From Meghimatium bilineatum (taxonomy: Eukaryota > Mollusca > Gastropoda > Stylommatophora > Philomycidae): 64,000 bases of DNA. The notes beneath the pieces are model-generated. The model was not told the DNA's origin, ran no database searches, and saw nothing but the letters and a program-made list of their open reading frames with translations. Location: contig CM067306.1 in the NCBI GenBank assembly GCA_034231615.1, positions 35,546,019 through 35,610,018 of the forward strand. The letters are read 5' to 3'. The translations under genes were made by a program, and so were the position numbers. Positions 1-8,860 of this stretch are shown here, piece by piece (within the stretch, counting starts at the first letter, position 1; each line of letters begins with the position of its first letter).

Positions 1-480
1 ATCGATACTACATAGTTCACTATTCCTACTAGCCACGCTATGTCTACCGTTTCCTACTATGCTGGGCCCTTCCAGCTTTGATTTGTCTCTTCCCTACGCC
101 ATGTTTCTTACCACTACCACGCGGTACTTTTATCTCTTCCTCTTACTATCCTCATAAGTACTTTCTTACGTTTCATTCATTCATTCATTTTCCTTTTGCG
201 CTGAAGTTAGCGCATAATGCAGAGGTCAGATCTCTCCAATTCTGTCTATTCTGTTCAAAGCTATTCTGTGCAGTTCTTGAATAGTATGAATATTGGTTGT
301 TTGACTTTCTCTAAGCTATTCTGTGTAGTTCTTGAATAGTATGAATATTGGTTGTTTGACTTTTCTTACGTTTAGTATACTGTTAATATCGTTTGGTATA
401 TTCCGTGCTGATGAAGGCTTTCAGTCGAATGTCGTATGTCGCTTCATCTCGTTGTTAGTTTGTTTTATTGACTAATAATA
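1..480 (+). mobile_element. Penelope-like element 3'-end relic
   Basis: Positions 403-460 carry a diverged copy of the terminal block of the large Penelope-like element at 49152-54888: CTGATGAAGGCTTTCAGTCG, then a CTCGTTGTTAG box about 40 bases on, as at 54711-54765. The CT-rich sequence before it (78-240) resembles the CT-rich arm of that element. No coding part is left. It is probably the 3' end of an older insertion that starts outside the window. Confidence 0.55.
257..370. repeat. 55-bp tandem duplication
   Basis: Two nearly identical units beginning AAGCTATTCTGTG lie head to tail, at 257 and 312, and differ at a few bases. The duplication lies inside the Penelope-like relic and is recent compared with the relic itself. 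Confidence 0.8.
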
Positions 481-489
481 GTAACATTT

Positions 490-893
490 GTCAATGGAAT
501 GAGTCAGCCAAATCAACCCTCAAAACTTTCTTAGTCACTATTTACGATGTGCATATCAGGTAATAGTGCAACTAATATGTGCTCCATTTTCTGGTTTCCG
601 CACCACACGGACTGACCACTGATCTATAATACATAGCACACTACACATCACACAGGCAGACCACTGATCTATCATAAATAGCACAGTCTAAATTATACGG
701 GCTGATCATAAATCTACCATACACAGTTTAGTACAGATTACTCGGGCTGACCACTGATCTAAAACACATATCACAGTCAACACCACGCAATGTTTTTTTG
801 GTTTTTCTTATAGGTCCTAATTTTGACACCTTAGCAGCAATCTTACTTTCGTGAACTGTACGAGATAAAAAAAAAGGCTCTGTTTACAGGAAG
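490..893. repeat. Dispersed 0.4-kb repeat, inverted copy at 43088-43505
   Basis: The reverse complement of this stretch is found at 43088-43505 with high similarity along its whole length. Inside it are four degenerate units of about 45 bp, each containing GACCACTGATCTA or a variant. Similarity stops sharply at GTTTACAGGAAG near 893, where a LINE RNase H fragment begins. It could be a non-autonomous element or a LINE 3' UTR. I found no coding sequence in it. Confidence 0.7.
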
Positions 894-894
894 A

Positions 895-1065
895 ATGGTT
901 AAAGCCTGTTTATAGTTGGAGCAGAATATTCCAGTTGGTGAACATGTGGATTCTTTTTCTTGATATTTTATGTACACGCCAGCACCTCCATTCTTTACTG
1001 CTCTGGTTGCTGATCCGTCGGTATATATTTGTATCCATGCTTCTATGTGGTACATATCTTCAATC
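895..1065 (-). pseudogene. LINE RNase H domain, N-terminal fragment
   Basis: The minus strand encodes IYTDGSATRAVKNGGAGVYI. This is the first beta strand and first catalytic aspartate (YTDGS) of the RNase H domain that ends ORF2 in Jockey-like and related LINEs. The reading frame runs into the 490-893 repeat after about 55 residues, so the rest of the domain is missing. No start codon of its own is expected. It is a dead fragment of a retrotransposon. Confidence 0.7.
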
Positions 1066-1144
1066 ATGTTGCATACTATTGTTTTCGTTTGAAGATTATT
1101 CAGTTATCTCATAGTGTACCGATACTTGTTGTTTATGGTGGTTC

Positions 1145-2840
1145 CAGAGGCGTACCAAGGGTGATGCGGTCGCACCGGGCATCAAGACTTGATGGGCAAC
1201 AAAAAGCCTTTAAGTGTCTTTGCCGTGCCAAAGTTGATGCCCCCGCACCGTTAAAAAATTATATTTTTTTCTTGTTAAGCACATTTGGCCATCGTGTGTC
1301 TGTTGAAGATTCTTTTATCTACTTTATTGACACAAAAAAAAAATTCCGTGGGTTCAAGATTGGTTTTGAAGACGTTAGAGGCGGACGATCTCGACATCAT
1401 GGACTACCGATGTCAAGGGTACGATAGCACTGTTGTGATGAAAGGGGAACATTCGGGAGTTCAGAAACGGATTTACATATAAATCCAAAAGCCCAGTATA
1501 TTGCCTGCTCTAACCATAGTTTAAACTTAGCTAGAATCCATGCGGCACGAGAAGAAATAAACTCTGTGACCTTCTTTGGCAAGCTTGATCGTCTGCACAC
1601 CTTCTTCTCCAATTCCACTCACCGTTGTGAAGTGCTAATGAAAACTACTGGAATGAGTCTCAAACGATTAGCCGAAACACGCTGGAGCCGAGAGGCGAAG
1701 TGGTCAAAATGGTTAAAAGCCACTTTCAGAAGATTCTGGAAACACTTGAAATTTTAACTGAGAGAACCGAAAATTTGGAAACGAGTCCGCGGCTGACAGT
1801 TTGCTGGTGGCGATGCAGTCATTCGCGTTCTTGGAGTATCTAGGGTTCTGTTCTTGGCTCCAGTTTTAATGGAAATAAATGACACGCAAGCATATATGCA
1901 GAAGAAGAGCTTGAGCGTTCAGGATTTTGCAGCAAAAATGAAAATTTTGATTGAATTGCACACAACTTCGAGGGAAAGAGTAACCGATGCGAGTTTGAGC
2001 TATGCTCAGTCGGTGTGTTCTAAACTTGGAATCCCTACGGAGCCACAACTACGAATACGTCGTAAAAAGAAGATGCCTGGAGAAGAAGCCGCCGATGCCG
2101 GGTTAAGCTACAGAAATGAACTTTGGTTGGAAATATGCGCTTCCATGGACAGAGTGAATCAGAAGAATTCAACAAGAATTGCACAAATGAATGAGGTTGC
2201 TAACAAGTTTGGCTTTCTTTCTCCAAAGCAACTGTTAGACGATCGAGTCGACATTGATCTTCGCAACGCTCCTTTATGATGACATCGACAAGGATGAATT
2301 TTTACTCGAGAGAAAGTGACTAATGAATTTTGTCGCAGCATCTTCGGTATTGAACTTAAAGGACCATGGGCCTATGGAATTACTTGTCTTCATTCAGAAA
2401 CATCAGCTTTCCCATTCAGTGCCCAACATTGTCATCTTACTGTGTATGTTCCTAACTCTAGAAGTTAGTATAGCTACACGTGAAAGAAGTTTCTCCAAAC
2501 TCAAATTGATCAAAAAACTATCGCAGGTCAACTATGAGCAACTTGAGATTAAACAACCTCGCAATTATATCAATCGAACATGAGCTGGTCAATGATGTGA
2601 GCTTCGATACAGTCATTAATAACTTCGCTAGTCAAAAAGCTCGTAAAGTGAATTTGTAATTTTAAATTTACATTTTAAAATTTATATTTATATTTAAGTG
2701 TATAAAATCGATAATATTAATAAACTTGTAAAATTTTACTCGGAATTTTAAAAATCAATTTCATACAGGTGGGGGGGGGGGGGGGGAGGGAGTCAAAATA
2801 TTCATCGCACCGGGCTGCAATTACCCTATGCACGCCGCTG
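1145..2840 (+). mobile_element. hAT transposon relic with both terminal repeats
   Basis: The left end is CAGAGGCGTACCAAGGGTG at 1145. The right end, read in reverse complement from 2840, is CAGCGGCGTGCATAGGGTAA, a matching imperfect terminal inverted repeat of about 23 bp. In between, translated pieces in shifting frames match the ZMYM1-like (DUF4371) hAT transposase group: a CQGYD...GVQ block near 1415-1470, THRCEVLM...KRLAETRWS near 1615-1700, a helical part at 1854-2279, and the dimerisation motif ATRERSFSKLKLIK near 2470-2515. Several stops and frameshifts make it inactive. The 8 bases outside each end (GGTGGTTC, TCCAGGGG) do not match, so no target duplication survives. Confidence 0.75.
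1854..2279 (+). pseudogene. hAT (ZMYM1-like) transposase, middle segment
   Basis: This is the longest uninterrupted reading frame of the hAT relic, 141 codons. It is rich in charged helical sequence, as expected for the region between the catalytic core and the C-terminal dimerisation domain. The next domain continues in another frame, where RERSFSKLKLIK is read near 2480. Without an intact N-terminal core it cannot be functional. Its assignment rests on its position between two better recognised blocks. Confidence 0.55.
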
Positions 2841-2842
2841 TC

Positions 2843-2990
2843 CAGGGGTGAGGGAAGGAAAAGTAAATTTTTTGGAAAGTCACGAAGATACACAATCAAC
2901 CGGGACTCTGAGTCTACATACACTGGGATGTCTGCTGGAGCAGAGGGCGAAGCACTTATGGGAATGTCCCGCCTGCTGTGAAGCCAATTT
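2843..2990 (+). pseudogene. LINE ORF2 C-terminus (WECPACCE type)
   Basis: One frame reads GTLSLHTLGCLLEQRAKHLW followed by ECPACCEANF and a stop. It is the extreme C-terminus of an RNase H-bearing LINE, with a Cys pair that probably forms a zinc knuckle. The same segment recurs at 10730-10890 (+), 6272-6435 (-) and, more diverged, 45185-45330 (+). It starts directly after the right end of the hAT relic, so the hAT element may have landed in or beside an older LINE copy. Confidence 0.7.
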
Positions 2991-3029
2991 CTAATCAATA
3001 ATAAAGAACTAAAAATCGACTGGTTCGCA

Positions 3030-3900
3030 GAAATGCATAGACTTGTACTGAGATACCAACCACTTTTTTACGAGCAGTTGGTAACCACACTCACACACAT
3101 TTATAGAGGGCACAACATAATATTGGCCGGAGATTTTAACTATGTTCTAGATAAGATTGATATAGTAGGCAGTAATATCAGGTACAGTTGAAAGGTGCAT
3201 CACAGAGAACACACAAATCAGCTAGCCACACTACAAACAATAATTGACATACATAATATAATTATGTCTACAGACATGCACATCCACCGGGCACAGAAAC
3301 AACACACTTAAACACAGCATACTACAGAGCATCACGTCTTGACAGAATTTTACGCAAATTCAAGTCATCACACACTAAAAATGTAGAGCATAACAGAAAC
3401 ACACATATTCACAGATCATAAAATAGTGATGGCAACACTCAACACTACACACACAAATATATCACTCAAACGATCTCCTCACTGGAAATTTAACAACACG
3501 CTGTTTCAAAACAAAATGTATGTAGACCATATGACATAGATAAACACAACATACACAGATAACATACCAACTGAAAACATACACAGTAACTGGAAACTTC
3601 TAAAGAGCACAATACAAGAAAGAATCCAAACACTGGCAATCAGGATACACAGACAATGAGTAAAAAAGAAAAGATTTTAGAAGAATCAATACGACTAACA
3701 AAACAAATAAACAACAAAGCACCTCACATTCACACACTGCAGGAAGAGTTGGAACATTACAGAAACCATTGGTTCCAATGTGCTCTTCTGAGAACAAGAC
3801 TGAGCACAATAGCACAAGAAACACTCAGCAAACAGTACATAACTATGAAAAAACATACAACGCAGCAGACAAATAAGACAAATAATAGACTTGCAAGGAA
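3030..3900 (+). pseudogene. LINE fragment: APE endonuclease end and start of RT region
   Basis: Translated pieces read IILAGDFNYVLDKID (endonuclease GDFN motif) near 3120-3160, then LDRIYA-like and TDHKIVMATL (the SDH-type catalytic motif) near 3330-3440. The linker that precedes the reverse transcriptase follows, including the 3656-3900 stretch LEESIRLTKQINNKAPHIH. Stops and small shifts interrupt the frame. The segment ends at a TG-rich microsatellite (3905-3940). It is a non-LTR retrotransposon truncated on both sides. Confidence 0.7.
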
Positions 3901-4609
3901 ATATGCGTATGTATGTGTGTGCGTGTGTGTGTGCGAGTATATTTGCTTGGAAAGTATAAGTACGAGGATGAAAATTCAATAATCTTTACATATTATATTT
4001 ATTATTACAATCCTATCACAAATTTACATGAATGTTGACAAATCATCTCATACCAGAATGCACACTGCACATTTGAAATGTATATTGCTTTTGTAAATTA
4101 TTTTTTTGGGTTGCAAATAAAGATTGGGGGGGGGATAAAATATATCATTATGCCATCTAGAATGCCCGTTCTGTACCTCGGCACCACTGATGGGAACTCC
4201 ATTCATGAACCTCGAGACCTGGTTCTTATAGCGTCGGGACAGCTAGCTGTCCGAACATCATCAACTATCGCCAGTATCCTCCCTGGTCCAGGCGGAGTGG
4301 CAAGATAGGGAATACAATCAATTTATAGGCATGAAACGCCATTGAAATGTTTGTCCTCCTGAAAGAGGAAACCCACGCTGCCCATTATGAATGTCTGCAT
4401 TGGCAGACATATAAATGCATAGATCCCAGCTTGACAGTCAGTGCAGGATTTACTTGTTTGTTTGGTGGTTGATTTGTCTTTCTGGAGAAAGCCTTTTTTC
4501 AACCGTGAAATGATTTTCTGTGGCTATATCGGGGCGTATATCTATATCTGGTGATCTAATGACATGGGTGTTGTCCTGTTTGGGACTGGGGGAATGACCT
4601 GGGGTCTGG
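3901..4609. other. Non-coding stretch with TG repeat and G-run
   Basis: A short TG/GT microsatellite lies at 3905-3940 and a run of G at 4125-4133. The rest is AT-rich and I recognise no gene in it. The open frame at 4150-4308 has no family resemblance that I can see. Confidence 0.5.
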
Positions 4610-4715
4610 TAGGTAGTTCGGTAGTTAATTAGTTTGCCTCTCTTTTGGAGAGACGTGCCTCTTTCAACCAGCAGACAACAAAGTCCAATTAGGTTATATC
4701 AGGACACACTACCAT
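4610..4715. repeat. Dispersed repeat with a perfect hairpin, copy 1
   Basis: It shares about 100 bp with 58755-58860, from TTAATTAGTTTGCCTCTC to TATATCAGGACAC. The core CTCTCTTTTGGAGAG can fold into a stem of five pairs with a four-to-five-base loop. The ends are not defined. It may be a short interspersed element. Confidence 0.6.
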
Positions 4716-4879
4716 AAAATATTAGAGGTAACAAAGATCCCAAGGTTTTTTTTAAAGATAATTAAAGTGGGGTCTGGTCTGTCCTGATAAGTACATTAAA
4801 TAGTGGGGGGGGGGAGAATCATGATTTAGTCCTAAAAGGACTTTTTATTATTGACAAAAGCAACTATACACTGGATGTC

Positions 4880-5110
4880 ACCCACACTGAAAACAGATGC
4901 AGCCCACAAAATAGCGGCACAGCTATCTAGGGATACAGAAGCTACTATCAGTCAAATAGAGACAACGACAGACAAGTGGATGATGGTCTGTGGGACCAAA
5001 GAAAACCCTGCCCCACTATGATGAATTGCGTATTAAGGAAATTGTGGAGAAGCATGATCGCCTACGCCACTCGGCATGACGATTGATTGAGTCCATTGTG
5101 ACATGGCTTA
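4880..5110 (+). pseudogene. Unassigned coding-like remnant
   Basis: One frame stays open for about 45 codons (KTDAAHKIAAQLSRDTEATI, then an ETTTDKW motif). After two adjacent stops the neighbouring frame continues with IKEIVEKHDRLRHSA. The codon-like composition and the continuation across a shift suggest a decayed protein-coding element. I do not recognise the family. A retrotransposon or domesticated sequence are both possible. Confidence 0.3.
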
Positions 5111-5329
5111 CAACTCAGCATCGATAGCCTTGCCATTTGGCCTGACACACTCAACTTCAGCATAGTTTCTGAATCCATTTATGGCTGTTCATAAATTATG
5201 TAAACAAACTATTGCCACTTTTTACCCCTCCCTTCAGCTGTCAAAAATTGTCAAGATGTGGATCTTAACGTAGTGGTAAAGTCATTTGGTTCTCTTCACA
5301 AGGTTGTGGATTTGTAGTCTTGTCTTATC

Positions 5330-5802
5330 CATGTGTGACGCTAGGCGTCATGGGGAACGGACGTCTTCTTTCTTTAGCTAACTGTGATGCCATTACCATA
5401 GTGCTGCCTTGGTGTTCTAGAATTTCTCTGTCATCTATCCGTCTTCGTCTGGGTCTTCTCTTGTTTCTCTTGTTAAATGATCTTTTATTGAAGGCTATCA
5501 ATGGAATGCGATCTGATTGGTTCCATTATGATTTGGTGGCCGAATCATTTGATCTTTTGTCTGTCTATGTATTCTTTGCAATATGTTGTTTCCATCAGAT
5601 TTCTTACAGTGTTATTGTTTATACTATCTCTTTTTGTTACCGAAAGTGTTGTTCTCATGCATTTTATTTCGCATACAGCGAGTTTTTGTTCTAGTTTCTC
5701 TGTCAGGATCCAGGTCTGGCATTGAAAACACAGTGTCGGCATAAACACAGTGCTTATTAACGTATTTTTGGAGATCATATCGATGTTCTGGTGTCTCAGC
5801 AC
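5330..5802 (-). pseudogene. RTE/CR1-like LINE, C-terminal region
   Basis: The minus strand reads STVFMPTLCFQCQTW, then KCMRTTLSVTKRDSINN, the post-RT segment of the same LINE family as the RT at 6486-7385. After frame breaks it reads RRPRRRWIDDREILEHQG. That block recurs almost unchanged at 62745-62915, so the two ends can be tied to one family. It is 5' truncated and carries stops. Confidence 0.7.
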
Positions 5803-5925
5803 CAGAATTAGTATTTCAATTGATATAAAACTGCGGTTGCTGGATCTGTAGTAGGACTATAATATCAAGATCAGAGATATATTTTTCGGAGGCAATATAA
5901 TTTACTGATTGAACTACGGAATTAC

Positions 5926-6270
5926 ATGCTATATATGGACGTTTTTGCCGTAACTCACGCACTGAACTGGCTAGAATCGCGAGTCTATTCCCTTGCGTGC
6001 ATACCAAATGATTCGATTATTATGATTAAGAAAGTAAAAATAGGGAATGTACGTAGGGGATGGGTAGAGTCATTAGAGGGAGCTAAAATGCGGGCATCAC
6101 TACGAAAACTCACGCTTATCTTTATCCCCGAATACGCAAACGTGGATGGAAACAAACGGGCCGACCAATTAGCTAGGCTTGCTACCACAACTGATGGACC
6201 GAGCAGACATATTCATTGCTCTTCGTGAGTCCTCACTATCAGAGGATTTGGAGATGATTCTTGATTAGAA
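5926..6270 (+). pseudogene. LINE RNase H domain, middle and C-terminal part
   Basis: The reading frame gives FAVTHALNWLESRVYSLACI, then a degenerate copy of the GHANVxGNERAD motif (EYANVDGNKRADQLARLA) and RADIFIALRESS in a shifted frame. This is the distal RNase H domain plus the linker seen again at 41805-42430. The catalytic ILSDS strand is altered to IPNDS. It is a dead retrotransposon fragment. Confidence 0.7.
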
Positions 6271-6271
6271 A

Positions 6272-6435
6272 CTGACTTTACAGCACGCGGGGCATTCTGA
6301 TAAGTACCCCGCCCTCAGTTCCAGCAGCCATCACAGTTTATGCAGACTCAGAGTCCTGGTCAGGTGTTGATTCTGTGATCTTCGGGACTTTCCAAAAAAA
6401 TTAACTTTTCCTTCCCTCACCTCTAGATTCTATGA
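6272..6435 (-). pseudogene. LINE ORF2 C-terminus (WECPACCE type), antisense
   Basis: Read on the minus strand, this is the fragment described at 2843-2990, including the sequence that encodes the end of the ORF and the TTTGGAAAGTCCCGAAGATC stretch seen also near 10760. It directly follows a + strand RNase H fragment, so two LINE pieces lie tail to tail here. Confidence 0.6.
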
Positions 6436-6485
6436 CAGACCTAGCAAGTCGATAGGAGAATCTGTGTGCTAATATTCATACATCC

Positions 6486-7385
6486 TTGTTAAGTGACACA
6501 GGTAAAATCTACGCAAAAATAATAGAACAAAGAATGCGATACATTGCAGAGCCACAGTTGAGCCCCTCTCAGTTTGGCTTCAGAAGGGGGGCAAGCTATA
6601 CAGACGCACTTTTCACACTGAGACAACCGAGTAAAAAAGCAATCGAATACAATCAAGATTTAAACACAGTATTTGTAGACCAGGAAAAGGCATTCGACAG
6701 AGTAGATAGAAACATTCTATGGGAAACCTTAGAAATGTATGACATCAGAAGACAACTGTTAGATAACATAAAAGCGATATATCAAAAATGCCAAAGCTCA
6801 GTAAGAACAACAGATGGAATGACTGAACCTTTTGAAACAAGATCTTGAGTAAGACAAGGATGTGTACTTTCACCCCTACTTTTCAACATATGCATGGACA
6901 GAATAATAAAAGAAGCTCATATCAACAAAGAGGAAAACATTGCAAATAAACCTGATGAAGAACTTAATAATGAAATCAATGAACTATTATTTGCTGATGA
7001 TCAAAGTTTAATATATAAAGATGAGGAAACTTTGCAAAAGCACGTCAATGCATTGTTGTTAGCATGTCAGAAGTACAACGTGAAAATTAATGTACAGACA
7101 TCAGAAGTTATGAAAATTAGCAAGTCTTCAACACCAATTAATATAACAATAGATAACACCAAAGTGAAACAAGCCAAAGAATTTAAATATCTAGGCATAA
7201 TTTTTTCTGAAGATGGAAGACTAGACAGAGAAATAGAAACAAGGTGCCAGAAAGCAAACACAGTGACCTACCATATTTCAACATTACTTCTTCATCCAAA
7301 GATCAAGATGGAAATTAAAAACAAATAATATCTACAATTTTTATACCAACACTGTATACCTATGTAATGCTCTGGACAACTGAGT
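6486..7385 (+). pseudogene. LINE reverse transcriptase core
   Basis: A nearly continuous frame spans the fingers and palm of a non-LTR reverse transcriptase. It contains PSQFGFRRGASYTDALF, motif A VFVDQEKAFDRVDR, motif B RQGCVLSPLLFNI, the catalytic LLFADDQSLIYKD (FADD box) and the FKYLGIIFSEDGR block. One in-frame TGA at about 6846 separates the two halves, and a shift near 7325 precedes the TIFIPTL segment. The catalytic aspartates are all present, so this copy is young compared with its neighbours. It lacks the endonuclease. The family looks RTE- or CR1-like. Its missing ends can be seen at 9284-9450 (N side) and 62745-62915 (C side). Confidence 0.8.
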
Positions 7386-7387
7386 TG

Positions 7388-8690
7388 CTCAATAAGTCCC
7401 ACCATTATTTTCTTAGCATGAACTTTTCTATCTTGCGCAGCATGCTTTGAGAGTCTGTGAGTATTACCGCGTGTGTTGATGTATCAGTTATCAACCAATT
7501 AAGAGCTACTGTAACTTCCTCTATCTCCATCCTCATGCTCAATGTGGCAGTGGAATATGCTGAAGATTTCTCAACCAACTTCTCGCCGTTTCTGTAGGCA
7601 ACAAAATCCCTACCCTTTTTATTTGTGTTTCTGTTAACGGAGCCATCTGTGTATATAATTTTGTCTTGTGGTTTAGAGTGTAGTTGGACGAGTTCCTGCA
7701 CTGTATCCTGAGCCCTAACGTCCGTCCATTTTCGACACACTTTATCTAGTTGTATTATTACTTTAGCCAGTGATTTCTTCTCAGTGTCTACCTCCACCCA
7801 TTCACTGCCCTTTCCTATTTATTCAAATTCACATACTCTTTGCAGTGTGGTTTCAGCCTCTGCCATCCATGATCTGCCACGCTTGATTCATTTTCCATTT
7901 GACTCATCTAGACTTTGGTGTAATCGGTGGTGGTTGCATTCTGTCACTTTAAGGTACTACCTAACTTGTGCTACCTTATGTCGCACTCTAATGTAGGGTA
8001 GATCAAGCAGAAATCTCATAGCAGAGATGGGTGTATTTCTAGTACACCCAAGTACCGCTCTCATTTCCTCATTTTGGACTTTTCCCAATCTGCCGACTTG
8101 TGTTTATGGCAGTGTTAGTAGACCGAGGCCATAATCTATGACAGATAACACCATTACTTACAGAAGCAGAAAAATAACCCATTGTTGCATGTCAAAGGTC
8201 GCCATAACCTTGATAACACTGATCCCTCCTTTAGCCTTCTGAATCATATTTCTGACGTGTTTGTTGAATGAGAGACTTCTATCAAAGGTTATCCCATGAT
8301 ATTAACTATTCTCTTTTAATGAATGAACCCATGTAAATGACAGCTGGCAGTGTGTCATTGACCAGATTATTATTTAAGGAGTATCAGACGACCTTTGCTG
8401 TCGAAGAATTCATCACAACGTTGTATGTTCTGCACCATATCGACAATTGATTTTTTCCACTCTGTACATTGTCAGCGATACCTGTTCTGTTCCTGCCCAT
8501 GTTGTATAGTAGGATATTATCAGCGTATGTTAGAACTCTACAATTGCTGGAGGTTTATAACTGAGAAATTCTCAATGTATACACATTAAACAGCAATGGG
8601 GACAGAGGAAATCCTTGTGGCAGACCAGGTGTTATTGTTCTCATCCCAGACGTCCAGGATCCACACCTCAGAGAAACTCTTCTATATTTT
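7388..8690 (-). pseudogene. Jockey-like LINE: RT palm to RNase H
   Basis: The minus strand reads, in order, VSLRCGSWTSGMRTITPGLP and QGFPLSPLLFN (motif B) near 8690-8590, LTYADNILLYNM (the catalytic YADD box, second D changed to N) near 8520, SFNKHVRNMIQKAKGG, then MRAVLGCTRNTPISAMRFLL near 8050. RNase H follows at 7797-7405 with KIIYTDGSVNRN, a changed glutamate helix and VILTDSQSML. Only a few stops interrupt it. Its truncated 5' side lies about 100 bp before the GORAB start codon, on the opposite strand. The YADD to YADN change and the stops make it inactive. Confidence 0.8.
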
Positions 8691-8796
8691 GAGATAAATG
8701 AGCATCAGGAGTATTTTTCTAAACACGTTTATAACGACGAAAGAGCTCTCTAACATTTCAAAGGTCTTGAAAATTAGAAAGAGTTCATGTGTCAAC
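8691..8796 (+). promoter_or_regulatory. Presumed GORAB 5' UTR and proximal promoter
   Basis: About 106 bp separate the truncated LINE from the GORAB start codon. I see no TATA box. An ATG at 8698 is in frame with the main start and open to it, but it has a T at -3. The ATG at 8797 has A at -3 and G at +4 and fits the family N-terminus. A further non-coding exon upstream cannot be excluded. Confidence 0.35.
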
Positions 8797-8860
8797 ATGG
8801 CAGCTTGGTCAGGATTTACTGATGAAGATCTGAAAAAAATGCGACAACCAGCTAAGACAG
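8797..8860 (+). CDS. GORAB: GORAB exon 1
   Basis: Encodes residues 1-21 and one base of codon 22. The WSGFTDEDLKKM segment corresponds to the conserved N-terminal motif of the family. The donor is ACAG|GTAAAAG. The start at 8797 is preferred over the in-frame upstream ATG at 8698 for its better context and its match to the family start. Confidence 0.88.

Noticed and set aside
2768..2786. G-quadruplex from the 18-G run (also 30617, 30844, 44013)
   Set aside because: Single long G-runs in AT-rich repeats may be slippage or assembly errors; there is no evidence of function.
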